In this document: positions 1-5,884 of the stretch, piece after piece
How positions within the stretch are numbered: the stretch's first letter is position 1
Layout: the number at the start of each line of letters is the position of its first letter
Assembly (NCBI GenBank): GCA_001604435.1
Contig: LVBO01000474.1
Span: forward strand, 1-7,089
DNA from: Synergistales bacterium Syner_01
GTDB taxonomy: Bacteria; Synergistota; Synergistia; Synergistales; Aminobacteriaceae
Direction of reading: 5' to 3'
Length of the DNA: 7,089 bases
Position numbers and translations under genes: made by a program
Notes under the pieces: generated by a model
Databases searched by the model: none
The model's input: the letters and a program-made list of their open reading frames with translations, nothing else
What the model was told of the DNA's origin: nothing

Positions 1-822
1 GGAAGCTCGGCGGACAGGCTCCGGGAAGATCCGCTCAGAGCCCTTCGATTGCCTCGTTTCGCGGCGACGCTCCCCGCTTTCTCCGTGGCCGAAGAGGCGT
101 TCTCCGGCGTGCGTTCGGCGGCGCCGCAGTTGAACGCGTGCGCCCCCGAACGAATAGGACGAGAAGTGCGTCTCGGGATCGAAGGCGATCCGCGTCTTTT
201 TTTACGCGGTCTGGCGGCAAGTCGCACGCTCCATATTCTTCGCCCGCTGTTCGGTCGAGGGCGCGGAGGCCTCGGGCTTCTGCTCCAATCCCTGAATCGA
301 CTTGACGACCGGAAAGAAACGCTTCTTCGGCGGACGGCGCTTCTCGCCTCTTTCCGGCGGAATCTCGCCTACCCCGATCTCGAAGGCGCTTCGTCGGTCC
401 GCGAAATCCTGGGAGGATGGCGCTGGCCGAAAGATGTACGCTCGGGAAGCGCGGACCTTGTGTGCAGGCGGGCAGCTCCCGTTGCGAACATCTCTCGGGT
501 GGAGATGGCCGATCTGCTGCTTGCACGAGGAGAATCTTTCCGGGAGTCGCTTTTTGCGATTTTCGGCGCGCTCGGCGGGGTACATGTTCCCCGCCGCCGG
601 GAAGCCCTCTGCAGGGATCGTTTTCGCCGCCTTGCCGCCCGCCTCCGGACGGAGGCGGAATGCATTCCTTCGGGAGATGAAGTGATGGAGCGATTTTTAC
701 TCACCTCCGGTCCGGAGGTGGGGCGACTGTTGAGGACTTTGCGGACCGAACACCTTCTCAGGGGATTCTCCTCCGGGGAGGAGGCCTTGGAGAGATGCGC
801 GTCATTGATCGATATGCGATGA
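1..822 (+). CDS. cca: CCA-adding tRNA nucleotidyltransferase, C-terminal part (5' end outside window)
   Basis: The reading frame is open from base 1, so the gene is 5'-truncated by the window; 273 residues are visible. It begins in the end of the nucleotidyltransferase head domain: RLREDPLRALRLPRFAA at residues 6-22 matches the family pattern RLxEDPLRxLRAxRFAA. A neck region follows, with the family-typical APERIGREV at 48-56. The C-terminal body ends with IPSGDEVMERFLLTSGPEVG (222-241) and RLLRTLRTEHLLRGFSSGEEAL, resembling the tRNA-binding tail of bacterial CCA enzymes, where a GPELGRLL segment is common. Enzymes of this family add or repair the 3' CCA of tRNA in the cytoplasm. The catalytic DxD lies upstream of the window and cannot be checked. 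The middle (about residues 85-200) is Arg-rich and diverged, and I see no HD phosphohydrolase motif such as HDIGK. A poly(A) polymerase of the same superfamily is the alternative. The true start is unknown. Confidence 0.8.
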   Translation, partial: GSSADRLREDPLRALRLPRFAATLPAFSVAEEAFSGVRSAAPQLNACAPERIGREVRLGIEGDPRLFLRGLAASRTLHILRPLFGRGRGGLGLLLQSLNRLDDRKETLLRRTALLASFRRNLAYPDLEGASSVREILGGWRWPKDVRSGSADLVCRRAAPVANISRVEMADLLLARGESFRESLFAIFGALGGVHVPRRREALCRDRFRRLAARLRTEAECIPSGDEVMERFLLTSGPEVGRLLRTLRTEHLLRGFSSGEEALERCASLIDMR

Positions 823-824
823 AA

Positions 825-849
825 AGAGGGAATATACCCTCTCTGTTTT
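825..849 (+). terminator. weak terminator-like hairpin after cca
   Basis: Just after the cca stop, AGAGGG (825-830) can pair with CCCTCT (837-842) across a 6-nt AT loop, followed by CTGTTTT. The stem is only 6 bp and the T tract is short and interrupted, so termination would be partial at best. Its position between cca and the signalling unit fits a transcription boundary. Confidence 0.3.
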
Positions 850-861
850 CCGCTCTCTTCG

Positions 862-870
862 TGTTACAAT
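862..870 (+). promoter_or_regulatory. extended -10 promoter candidate for the HDOD/diguanylate cyclase unit
   Basis: TGTTACAAT contains TACAAT (865-870), one mismatch from TATAAT, preceded by the extended -10 dinucleotide TG at 862-863. No convincing -35 lies 16-18 bp upstream (the area reads TCTGTTTTC), which is tolerated for extended -10 promoters. A start near 877 would give a leader of roughly 45 nt before the ATG at 921. Confidence 0.4.
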
Positions 871-920
871 CAAGAGCAGCGTATTCAGTTATGCAAAGGG
901 GAAAGAGGGAGTCGGTTCTC

Positions 921-2180
921 ATGAGTCTGCTTCATGTCGATCAGTTGCAACCGGGCATGATACTGGAGAAGAATCTGATGGCTTTCAACGGCCGGTTTCT
1001 TCTTCCAAGAGGTATTGTGCTTACGGAAAAGCATATTCAGACGATGAAGGTTTGGGGCGTTGTGGAGGCGTCCGTCGAGGGGAATCTTTCTGCGGAGCCC
1101 CTGAAGGAGGTCGCGGCTTCGATCCCTGTCGATGTTTTGCAGGAGGCCGTACGCTCGCTGGAGACGCTCTTTCCTGCCATTCCGTCGTCTTCCCCGATGA
1201 AGGAGTTCTATTCCGTCGCTATGGAACGGACGACCACCGTCCTGATGCGCGACCGTTCGAAGCGTGGAGCGTCGGCACAGCAGCCCCGCAGCGCCCCTCG
1301 GCGGATGTCATCGGCTGTTCCCAACCTGTCCGTTACGGCCGCGGATCTCGTTTCCAGAGAGCTTCAACTGGCCTCTCTCCCCGATGTGTACTACCGGATC
1401 ATGGAGGTCATCAATTCGACCCGCAGCTCCGCCTCCCATATCGCGGAGGCCGTCGGGAAAGATACCAGCCTGCTCTCGCGCCTGCTCCGTCTTGTCAACA
1501 GCGCGTTCTACGGGTTTCCTTCCAAAATAGAGACCGTTACGCGGGCCGTCGCGATCATCGGAACGCGCGAGCTTTCGACATTGGCGCTCGGGGTTGCGGC
1601 AGTCCAGTATTTCAACGATATTCCCTCGGAATACGTGGACATGAAGAGCTTTTGGAGGCACTCCGTGGCCTGCGGCGTCTACGCCCGCCTGATGGCCTCG
1701 GAGAAGATCGGCGTTTCGGAGGAACGGCTCTTCGTATCCGGGCTTCTACACGACCTGGGAAAGCTCGTGCTCTTCCGCCAGGTGCCGCTTTCGGCGCGAA
1801 ACGCCATCGAGCTGGCTCTTGCGAAGAAAATCCCCCTCAGCGAAGCCGAACGGGAGATACTCGGTTTCGACCACGCCTATCTCGGGGCGTTGCTGCTGCG
1901 AGAGTGGGAAATTCCTTCGCCTCTTGAGAATGCCGTAAGGTTCCATCACTCTCCGCTTTCCTCTTCCTCTCCTCTCGATCCTGCGCTTCTGGCGTCTGCG
2001 GATGCGCTCGCCATGGCGACAGGCTTCGGCGGGAGCGGGTCGGTCGTGATGCCCGACATCTCTCCGGAGATATGGACGGAGACGGGGCTGTCCCCGGCTG
2101 TCTTCCAGCCGGTTATCCTTCAGGGAAGCCGCCAAATAGAGGATATCACGAACGCGTTTCTCGGAAACGGAGGGACATAG
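921..2180 (+). CDS. HDOD-domain signalling protein
   Basis: A cytoplasmic protein of 419 residues. Residues 1-53 (LHVDQLQPGMILEKNLM, then NGRFLLPRGIVLTEKHIQ and a KVWGVVEASVE strand) resemble the small beta domain often placed before HD-GYP or HDOD modules. A low-complexity Ser/Arg linker lies near 108-135. The HDOD domain spans about 141-345: LVSRELQLASLPDVYYRIMEV, a DTSLLSRLLRLVNSAFYG helix pair, WRHS (H247), LLHDLGK (275-281, with H277/D278), FDHAYLG (H318) and FHH (342-343). HDOD proteins are regulatory HD-superfamily members that usually lack phosphodiesterase activity; there is no GYP motif. The start at 921 is chosen because family similarity begins there and AAGAGGGAG (903-911) sits 9 nt upstream. 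An in-frame ATG at 795 would add 42 unrelated residues and overlap cca. The next gene starts one base after this stop, so the two are probably co-translated. The ligand and partner are unknown. Confidence 0.88.
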   Translation: MSLLHVDQLQPGMILEKNLMAFNGRFLLPRGIVLTEKHIQTMKVWGVVEASVEGNLSAEPLKEVAASIPVDVLQEAVRSLETLFPAIPSSSPMKEFYSVAMERTTTVLMRDRSKRGASAQQPRSAPRRMSSAVPNLSVTAADLVSRELQLASLPDVYYRIMEVINSTRSSASHIAEAVGKDTSLLSRLLRLVNSAFYGFPSKIETVTRAVAIIGTRELSTLALGVAAVQYFNDIPSEYVDMKSFWRHSVACGVYARLMASEKIGVSEERLFVSGLLHDLGKLVLFRQVPLSARNAIELALAKKIPLSEAEREILGFDHAYLGALLLREWEIPSPLENAVRFHHSPLSSSSPLDPALLASADALAMATGFGGSGSVVMPDISPEIWTETGLSPAVFQPVILQGSRQIEDITNAFLGNGGT

Positions 2181-2181
2181 A

Positions 2182-3840
2182 ATGCTCCGCCGCAATCGTC
2201 TCTCTTTTTTGGAGGAACGCCTCCGCCGACTGGAGGAGCAAAACGCGTACCTCCGGCAGGAGAAAGCCTTCGGCATCGAGGCGCTCGATGCCGCTTCTTC
2301 GTTGGGACACTTCGACACCAGCATGAACAAGCTCGAAGACCCGCTGCCCATTCTCCAGGAGACGGTGAAACGAGTGCGGGGGCTCATCCCCCTGCAAGCC
2401 GCCGTGGTGTATCTCGTCGGAGACGACTCGTCTTTTTATCCTGCGTACTGCTCGCCTCCGGACGCTCTTCCCGAGCTGGAGAAGCGTGTCGCCTCCCTTA
2501 TCGAGGACAGAACGTTCGTCTGGGCGATCAAGAGACGGAAACCTGTGCTCACCGAATTCCGGGAAAAACACGCTCCGTTGTTGCTGCACGTGCTCTCCAC
2601 CATCTCCAGGACACGGGGGATGCTGGTAGGGGTCATGGACAAGGGGTGGGAGGACATCTCCGACTATGCGCTCTCGCTTCTCTCCGTCGCCCTGACCGCA
2701 AGCGCGGGGGCGCTGGAGAGCTTCGAACTGTACCGGAATCTCCGCAAGCTCAATATGGAGCTTTCTTCGAAGATGATTCAGCTGGAGGAATCGCGGAACG
2801 AGCTTGAGCGATACCACGTGGTCCTGGAGGAACGGGTGGAGACGCGGACCAGAGAGCTTGCGCAGGCGAACGACGAAATGAAAATGGAGATTGCCGAACG
2901 GATGCGTGCCGAGGAAGAGCTCCGTTCAAGCGAGAGTATGCTCAAGCATGCCCTTGAGGGCGTCGGCGAAGGGATATGGATGTGGGACGTCGCGTCGGGA
3001 CAAATTGATCTTTCGCCGCTTTCCATGGAGATTCTCGGATGCTCCGCCGACTCCTCCGCGTGTCCGCCCGAGATGCGCTGGATGGAGGGGTGGGAGCGGA
3101 TCATTCACCCCGACGACGTGGAGAAGGTGCGGTACAAGAAGAAGAAGTGCCTCTCCGGGGATACGCAGGGGTACAGGGTCGAATACCGCGTGCCGGGCCC
3201 CGACGGGACGCCCCGGTGGATTCTGGAGCGCGCCCGCGTCGTCCTCCGGGACGACGTGCGAAAGCCGCTCCGGATAGCCGGCACGCATTCGGACGTTACC
3301 GAACGGCGGGAGCTGGAGGACCAAATTCGCTTCCAGGCGACGCACGACTATCTGACCGGGCTGCCCAACCGCTACCTTTTCTATGACAGATTGTCGCAGG
3401 CGATCGCGCATGCCCGTCGAAAAAAGAGAAAGGTCTCGTTGCTCTTCATCGATCTGGACAATTTCAAGACCGTCAACGACACATACGGCCACGACGTCGG
3501 CGACGAACTGCTGAAAGAAGCCGCGGAGCGCCTGAGAAAGGTCTTCCGGGAGATGGACACCATCTGCCGCCTGGGCGGGGACGAGTTCACGGTCATTCTC
3601 CCCGAGGCGGGGGACCGTTCCGAAGTGGAGCGCATTACGGAGCGTCTTTTAGAGTTCTTCGACACTCCCTTTCCAATCGATTCCGGTTCGGTTCGTCTCC
3701 AAATATCCGTGGGAATCAGCGTTTTCCCCGACGACGGCCCCGATATCGAGACGCTCTTGAAGAGAGCCGACCTCGCAATGTACCGCACGAAGAAACATGG
3801 CAGAAGCGCCTTCGCCTTCGCCGTGGACGAAGCTGAATGA
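2182..3840 (+). CDS. GAF-like/PAS/GGDEF diguanylate cyclase
   Basis: A soluble protein of 552 residues that should make c-di-GMP from two GTP. There is no signal peptide or membrane segment. Layout: short N-terminal coiled coil (1-30), a GAF-like sensory region (about 35-185), a long coiled coil (185-250), a PAS/PAC domain (about 250-378, with IIHPDD at 307-312 and GTHSDVTERREL at its end), then GGDEF (382-548). Active-site residues are intact: FIDLDNFK with D424, N432, GHDVGD with D441, and GGDEF at 465-469. An RxxD inhibitory site (R456 EM D459) lies the standard five residues before GGDEF, predicting product feedback inhibition. There is no EAL or HD-GYP domain, so synthesis only is expected. 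GGAGGG (2169-2174), inside the end of the HDOD gene, gives a 7-nt spacing to this ATG, so expression is linked to the HDOD protein. The signals sensed by the GAF-like and PAS domains cannot be read from sequence; the GAF assignment is less certain than PAS and GGDEF. Confidence 0.92.
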   Translation: MLRRNRLSFLEERLRRLEEQNAYLRQEKAFGIEALDAASSLGHFDTSMNKLEDPLPILQETVKRVRGLIPLQAAVVYLVGDDSSFYPAYCSPPDALPELEKRVASLIEDRTFVWAIKRRKPVLTEFREKHAPLLLHVLSTISRTRGMLVGVMDKGWEDISDYALSLLSVALTASAGALESFELYRNLRKLNMELSSKMIQLEESRNELERYHVVLEERVETRTRELAQANDEMKMEIAERMRAEEELRSSESMLKHALEGVGEGIWMWDVASGQIDLSPLSMEILGCSADSSACPPEMRWMEGWERIIHPDDVEKVRYKKKKCLSGDTQGYRVEYRVPGPDGTPRWILERARVVLRDDVRKPLRIAGTHSDVTERRELEDQIRFQATHDYLTGLPNRYLFYDRLSQAIAHARRKKRKVSLLFIDLDNFKTVNDTYGHDVGDELLKEAAERLRKVFREMDTICRLGGDEFTVILPEAGDRSEVERITERLLEFFDTPFPIDSGSVRLQISVGISVFPDDGPDIETLLKRADLAMYRTKKHGRSAFAFAVDEAE

Positions 3841-3942
3841 TGTGGGAGACCGCGGAGGGAAGCTCCTGGCCGGAGCGCTTGCGAAACCGGAGCCGCTGTC
3901 GGAACCGGGGAGCTGATACGCGCCCGCGAACCGCCTCGTAGT

Positions 3943-3951
3943 TGTGGATAA
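3943..3951 (-). promoter_or_regulatory. DnaA box match (perfect TTATCCACA on the minus strand)
   Basis: TGTGGATAA is the exact reverse complement of the high-affinity bacterial DnaA box TTATCCACA. It lies in non-coding DNA and faces a second match 33 bases downstream. The sequence match is certain; DnaA binding is inferred. Confidence 0.5.
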
Positions 3952-3978
3952 GTGCGGCTACTCTGGCTCCGCGCTTAT
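3948..3978 (+). repeat. 10-bp hairpin inverted repeat
   Basis: ATAAGTGCGG (3948-3957) pairs with CCGCGCTTAT (3969-3978) over an 11-nt loop; all ten pairs form, one being a G-U wobble in RNA. It shares its left ATAAG with the DnaA-box inverted repeat, so two alternative pairings exist. The following GTTTGCTTATTC is T-rich but interrupted, so a role as distal terminator for the diguanylate cyclase transcript is possible but weak. Confidence 0.5.
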
Positions 3979-3984
3979 GTTTGC

Positions 3985-3993
3985 TTATTCACA
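3985..3993 (+). promoter_or_regulatory. DnaA box match (TTATTCACA)
   Basis: TTATTCACA fits the consensus TTATNCACA and is inverted relative to the perfect box at 3943-3951. With flanking bases, the two sites form an 11-bp inverted repeat with one mismatch (3942-3952 and 3984-3994). Binding is inferred, not shown. Confidence 0.45.
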
Positions 3994-4131
3994 ATTCGGA
4001 AAAACGTCGAGTTGCGGAGTGAAATATCTGAAAAACATCGCGGAGGGGGAAAACTTTTCTTGTCCACCCATTCGCGATACCAAAAATTTACTTCGGAAAA
4101 CGAACCTGCGAATTTAAGTATACATTGTCTC

Positions 4132-4160
4132 TTGACTCCTCGTTGCTTTCCCGTGATACT
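4132..4160 (+). promoter_or_regulatory. sigma70-type promoter for the LarA/UxaA operon
   Basis: The -35 TTGACT (4132-4137, one mismatch from TTGACA) is separated by exactly 17 bp from the -10 GATACT (4155-4160, 4 of 6 matches to TATAAT). AT-rich sequence lies upstream (4111-4125). Transcription would start near 4167, giving a leader of about 60 nt before the ATG at 4229. It is the best promoter in the spacer and correctly placed for the operon. Confidence 0.65.
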
Positions 4161-4165
4161 ATCAC
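4153..4165. promoter_or_regulatory. putative operator palindrome overlapping the -10
   Basis: GTGATA-C-TATCAC is a perfect 13-bp inverted repeat (6-bp arms, 1-bp centre) that covers the -10 hexamer and extends towards the start point. A dimeric repressor bound here would block RNA polymerase. The size suits a GntR- or similar HTH-family regulator. The arms also recall CRP/FNR half-sites (GTGA/TCAC), but the 5-bp gap between them is shorter than the usual CRP 6. No regulator gene is in the window. Confidence 0.5.
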
Positions 4166-4189
4166 AGTGGTTTTTATAAATTCTCATGC

Positions 4190-4219
4190 GGCAGTCCAAA
4201 AGACTATTGCCTAAGGAGG
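4190..4219 (+). promoter_or_regulatory. leader hairpin abutting a strong ribosome binding site
   Basis: In the leader, GGC+AGTC (4190-4196) can pair with GACT (4202-4205) and GCC (4209-4211), closing a CAAAA loop and leaving a 3-nt bulge (ATT). It ends directly against TAAGGAGG (4212-4219), a near-complete Shine-Dalgarno 9 nt before the larA ATG. The RBS is certain; a regulatory role for the hairpin is speculative. Confidence 0.45.
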
Positions 4220-4228
4220 CGGAATATT

Positions 4229-5512
4229 ATGATAATATCCATTCCTTACGGAACGTCGACTCTTTCCTGCGACATTCCGGACAACCGTCTGCAAGCCGTC
4301 CTCGTTTCGAGCCTTCACGAACTGAAGGCCGAGGCGCCCGAGCGTGAGATCGTCAAAAAATCGCTCGACGCCCCCATCGGCTCGCCCGCTCTGCGGGAAC
4401 TCGCGAAGGGGAAGAAGAAGATCGTCATCCTCTCCAGCGATCATACCCGCCCCGTTCCGAGCGCAGTCATCATGCCTCTGCTCCTCGAAGAAGCGCGGGC
4501 GGGGAACCCCGGCGCGGACATCACCATCCTGGTCTCGACCGGAGGCCACCGGGCCAGCACTCCCGAAGAGCTTCTGAAGAAGTACGGTCCCGAGATAGTG
4601 AAGAACGAACGGATCGTCGTCCACGATAGTCACGACGCTTCCAGCCTTGTCCATGTTGGAACTCTGCCGTCGGGCGGAGATCTGATACTTAACAAGTTGG
4701 CTGTCGAGGCCGATCTGCTTGTGGCGGAGGGGTTCATCGAGCCGCACTTCTTCGCGGGGTTTTCCGGAGGACGAAAGAGCGTGCTTCCCGGTGTGGCGAG
4801 CTACACGACGGTCATGGCGAACCACTGCGCGGAGTTCATCGCCCATGACCGCGCCAGAACCGGCATCCTTGAAGGCAATCCGATCCATATCGACATGGTG
4901 TTCGCCGCCCGAAAGGTCGGGCTGGCCTTCGTCTGCAACGTCGTCATCGATTCGGAGAAGCATATCGTGGCGGCTTTCAGCGGCGATATGGAAGCGGCGC
5001 ACGAAAAGGGATGCGAGTTCGTCGGCAAGTACGGGCGGGTCAAGGCCGTCCCCGCCGATATTGTCGTCACGAGCAACGCCGGGTATCCTCTCGACCAGAA
5101 CCTCTACCAGGCGGTGAAGAGTATGACCGCCGGAGAGGCCTCCTGTACCAAGGGCGGCGTCATCATCGTCGCGGCCGAATGCAGCGACGGTCACGGCGGC
5201 GAGGCCTTCTACCGGACGTTCGAGACTATCCCGACCCCGAAGGGGATCATGAATATGATCATGGCGAGGGGGCGCGACCAGACCGAGCCCGATCAGTGGC
5301 AGATCCAGATATTCGCCAGGGTGCTGATGGACTTCACCGTGATCATGGTGACGTCCGCGCCGAAGGAGATGGTGGAGCATCTCAACATGCAATGGGCGCC
5401 GTCTCTCGATGAGGCTCTGGCGATGGCGGAGCGCATTCTTGGAAAACCGGACGCATCGATCACCGTCATCCCGGACGGAGTGGCGGTCATCGTCGATGCG
5501 CTCTCTTCCTGA
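4229..5512 (+). CDS. larA: LarA-family nickel-dependent 2-hydroxyacid racemase/epimerase
   Basis: A cytoplasmic enzyme of 427 residues, about the length of lactate racemase LarA. The family positions are conserved: SDHTRPVP with R74; STGGHR with H107; EPHFFAGFSGGRKSVLPG with H173 and K183; MANHC with H199; and NLYQAVK with Q294 and K297. Each is one residue before the corresponding L. plantarum LarA position (R75, H108, H174, K184, H200, Q295, K298). There the lysine carries the nickel-pincer (NPN) cofactor, the histidines at 108 and 174 act as acid/base, and H200 helps hold nickel. The enzyme should therefore be active and invert C2 of a 2-hydroxy acid by hydride transfer. The substrate need not be lactate: the superfamily includes malate, phenyllactate and sugar-acid racemases/epimerases, and the downstream UxaA-type genes point to a sugar acid or similar compound. 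It is the first gene of the operon, with a strong promoter and RBS. The cofactor genes larB, larC and larE are not in the window and must lie elsewhere. Confidence 0.9.
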   Translation: MIISIPYGTSTLSCDIPDNRLQAVLVSSLHELKAEAPEREIVKKSLDAPIGSPALRELAKGKKKIVILSSDHTRPVPSAVIMPLLLEEARAGNPGADITILVSTGGHRASTPEELLKKYGPEIVKNERIVVHDSHDASSLVHVGTLPSGGDLILNKLAVEADLLVAEGFIEPHFFAGFSGGRKSVLPGVASYTTVMANHCAEFIAHDRARTGILEGNPIHIDMVFAARKVGLAFVCNVVIDSEKHIVAAFSGDMEAAHEKGCEFVGKYGRVKAVPADIVVTSNAGYPLDQNLYQAVKSMTAGEASCTKGGVIIVAAECSDGHGGEAFYRTFETIPTPKGIMNMIMARGRDQTEPDQWQIQIFARVLMDFTVIMVTSAPKEMVEHLNMQWAPSLDEALAMAERILGKPDASITVIPDGVAVIVDALSS

Positions 5513-5557
5513 GGAGAGCTGTGTTGTTCGTATTTTGATCGGAGAGGGGGGAGAGCT

Positions 5558-5884
5558 TTGAAAAGAGGAGCGCTCATGACGAACGGCGAGGACAGCGTCG
5601 CTACCGCGCTGATGGATCTGTGCGCCGGGGACGAGGTTGCCTTCGAGCTCAACGGATGCATGGAGACGATGAAAGTGGTCGATGCCATCCCCTTCGGCCA
5701 CAAGTTTGCGCTCGTCGCTATCCCCGAGGGAGGCGACGTGCTGAAATACGGCGAGGTGATCGGCCGAGCGACCGTGCCTATAGCGGCCGGGGCGCACGTC
5801 CATGTGCATAATCTCGAAAGCCTCCGCGGACGGGGAGATCTCTCCTCGGGAAAGACATCCGCGAAAGGGGGCGCCGCATTATGA
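5558..5884 (+). CDS. SAF-domain small subunit, UxaA N-terminal-half family
   Basis: A protein of 108 residues equivalent to the N-terminal SAF domain of altronate dehydratase UxaA, or the small subunit SuyA of sulfolactate sulfo-lyase. Landmarks: EDSVATALMDLCAGDEV (11-27), IPFGHKFALV (44-53, H48), KYGEVIGRAT (63-72), HVHVHN (80-85) and RGRGD (90-94), all typical of the family. The His-rich segment is likely to lie at the active site shared with the large subunit. The start is uncertain. TTG at 5558, behind GGAGAGGGGG, yields KRGALMTNGEDSVATAL, which aligns with the usual family start; ATG at 5576, behind AAGAGGAG at 5 nt, would give 102 residues. I prefer TTG because it keeps the family's first strand. 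The gene follows larA by 45 nt, and its stop overlaps the next start (ATGA, 5881-5884), indicating coupled synthesis of two subunits of one enzyme. Confidence 0.85.
   Translation: MKRGALMTNGEDSVATALMDLCAGDEVAFELNGCMETMKVVDAIPFGHKFALVAIPEGGDVLKYGEVIGRATVPIAAGAHVHVHNLESLRGRGDLSSGKTSAKGGAAL

Larger units (their letters stand above)
3841..4228. other. 388-base gene-free spacer between the signalling unit and the LarA operon
   Basis: No convincing gene is present. The first 100 bases are GC-rich and coding-like in composition, while the rest is markedly AT-richer. The spacer holds two DnaA-box matches, a stable hairpin (3948-3978), a promoter (4132-4160) with a palindrome over its -10, and a leader hairpin beside the larA Shine-Dalgarno. 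A short direct repeat is also present: TTCGGAAAAACG (3995-4006) and TTCGGAAAACG (4092-4102). No classical U-tract terminator for the diguanylate cyclase gene is visible. Confidence 0.75.

Noticed and set aside
795..920. 42-residue N-terminal extension of the HDOD protein from the ATG at 795
   Set aside because: It would overlap the end of cca and cross the terminator-like hairpin and promoter candidate; homology starts at 921, which has its own well-spaced Shine-Dalgarno. A purine-rich stretch before 795 is explained by cca codons.
3862..3876. GCTCC/GGAGC inverted repeat considered as terminator of the diguanylate cyclase gene
   Set aside because: The stem is only 5 bp and is not followed by a T tract; similar small repeats are common in GC-rich DNA.
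3837..3941. 34-codon frame beginning with ATGA overlap on the diguanylate cyclase stop
   Set aside because: The overlap looks like translational coupling, but the product is short, Arg-rich and low in complexity, the upstream Shine-Dalgarno is weak, and nothing about it is recognisable. Conservation in relatives would be needed to accept it.
4153..4166. Classical CRP site at the palindrome
   Set aside because: Half-sites GTGA and TCAC are present, but the gap between the TGTGA/TCACA-type halves is 5 rather than 6 bp and the outer bases do not match on both sides, so CRP specifically is not supported; a generic dimeric regulator is.
3952..4179. 75-codon open frame in the spacer, + strand
   Set aside because: No ribosome binding site, non-ATG start, no recognisable motif, and it runs through the promoter and palindrome of the larA operon; most likely chance.
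3975..4199. 74-codon open frame in the spacer, minus strand
   Set aside because: Non-ATG start without a Shine-Dalgarno, no family resemblance, and it overlaps the promoter elements; most likely chance.
3841..4228. A complete chromosomal oriC
   Set aside because: Only two DnaA boxes are found and no dnaA, dnaN, gidA or similar origin neighbour is visible, so a full origin is not supported from this window alone.
4211..5809. 532-codon open frame on the minus strand opposite larA
   Set aside because: It mirrors a gene with clear catalytic motifs; the antisense product is His/Arg/Asp-rich with no domain, typical of shadow frames in GC-rich genes.
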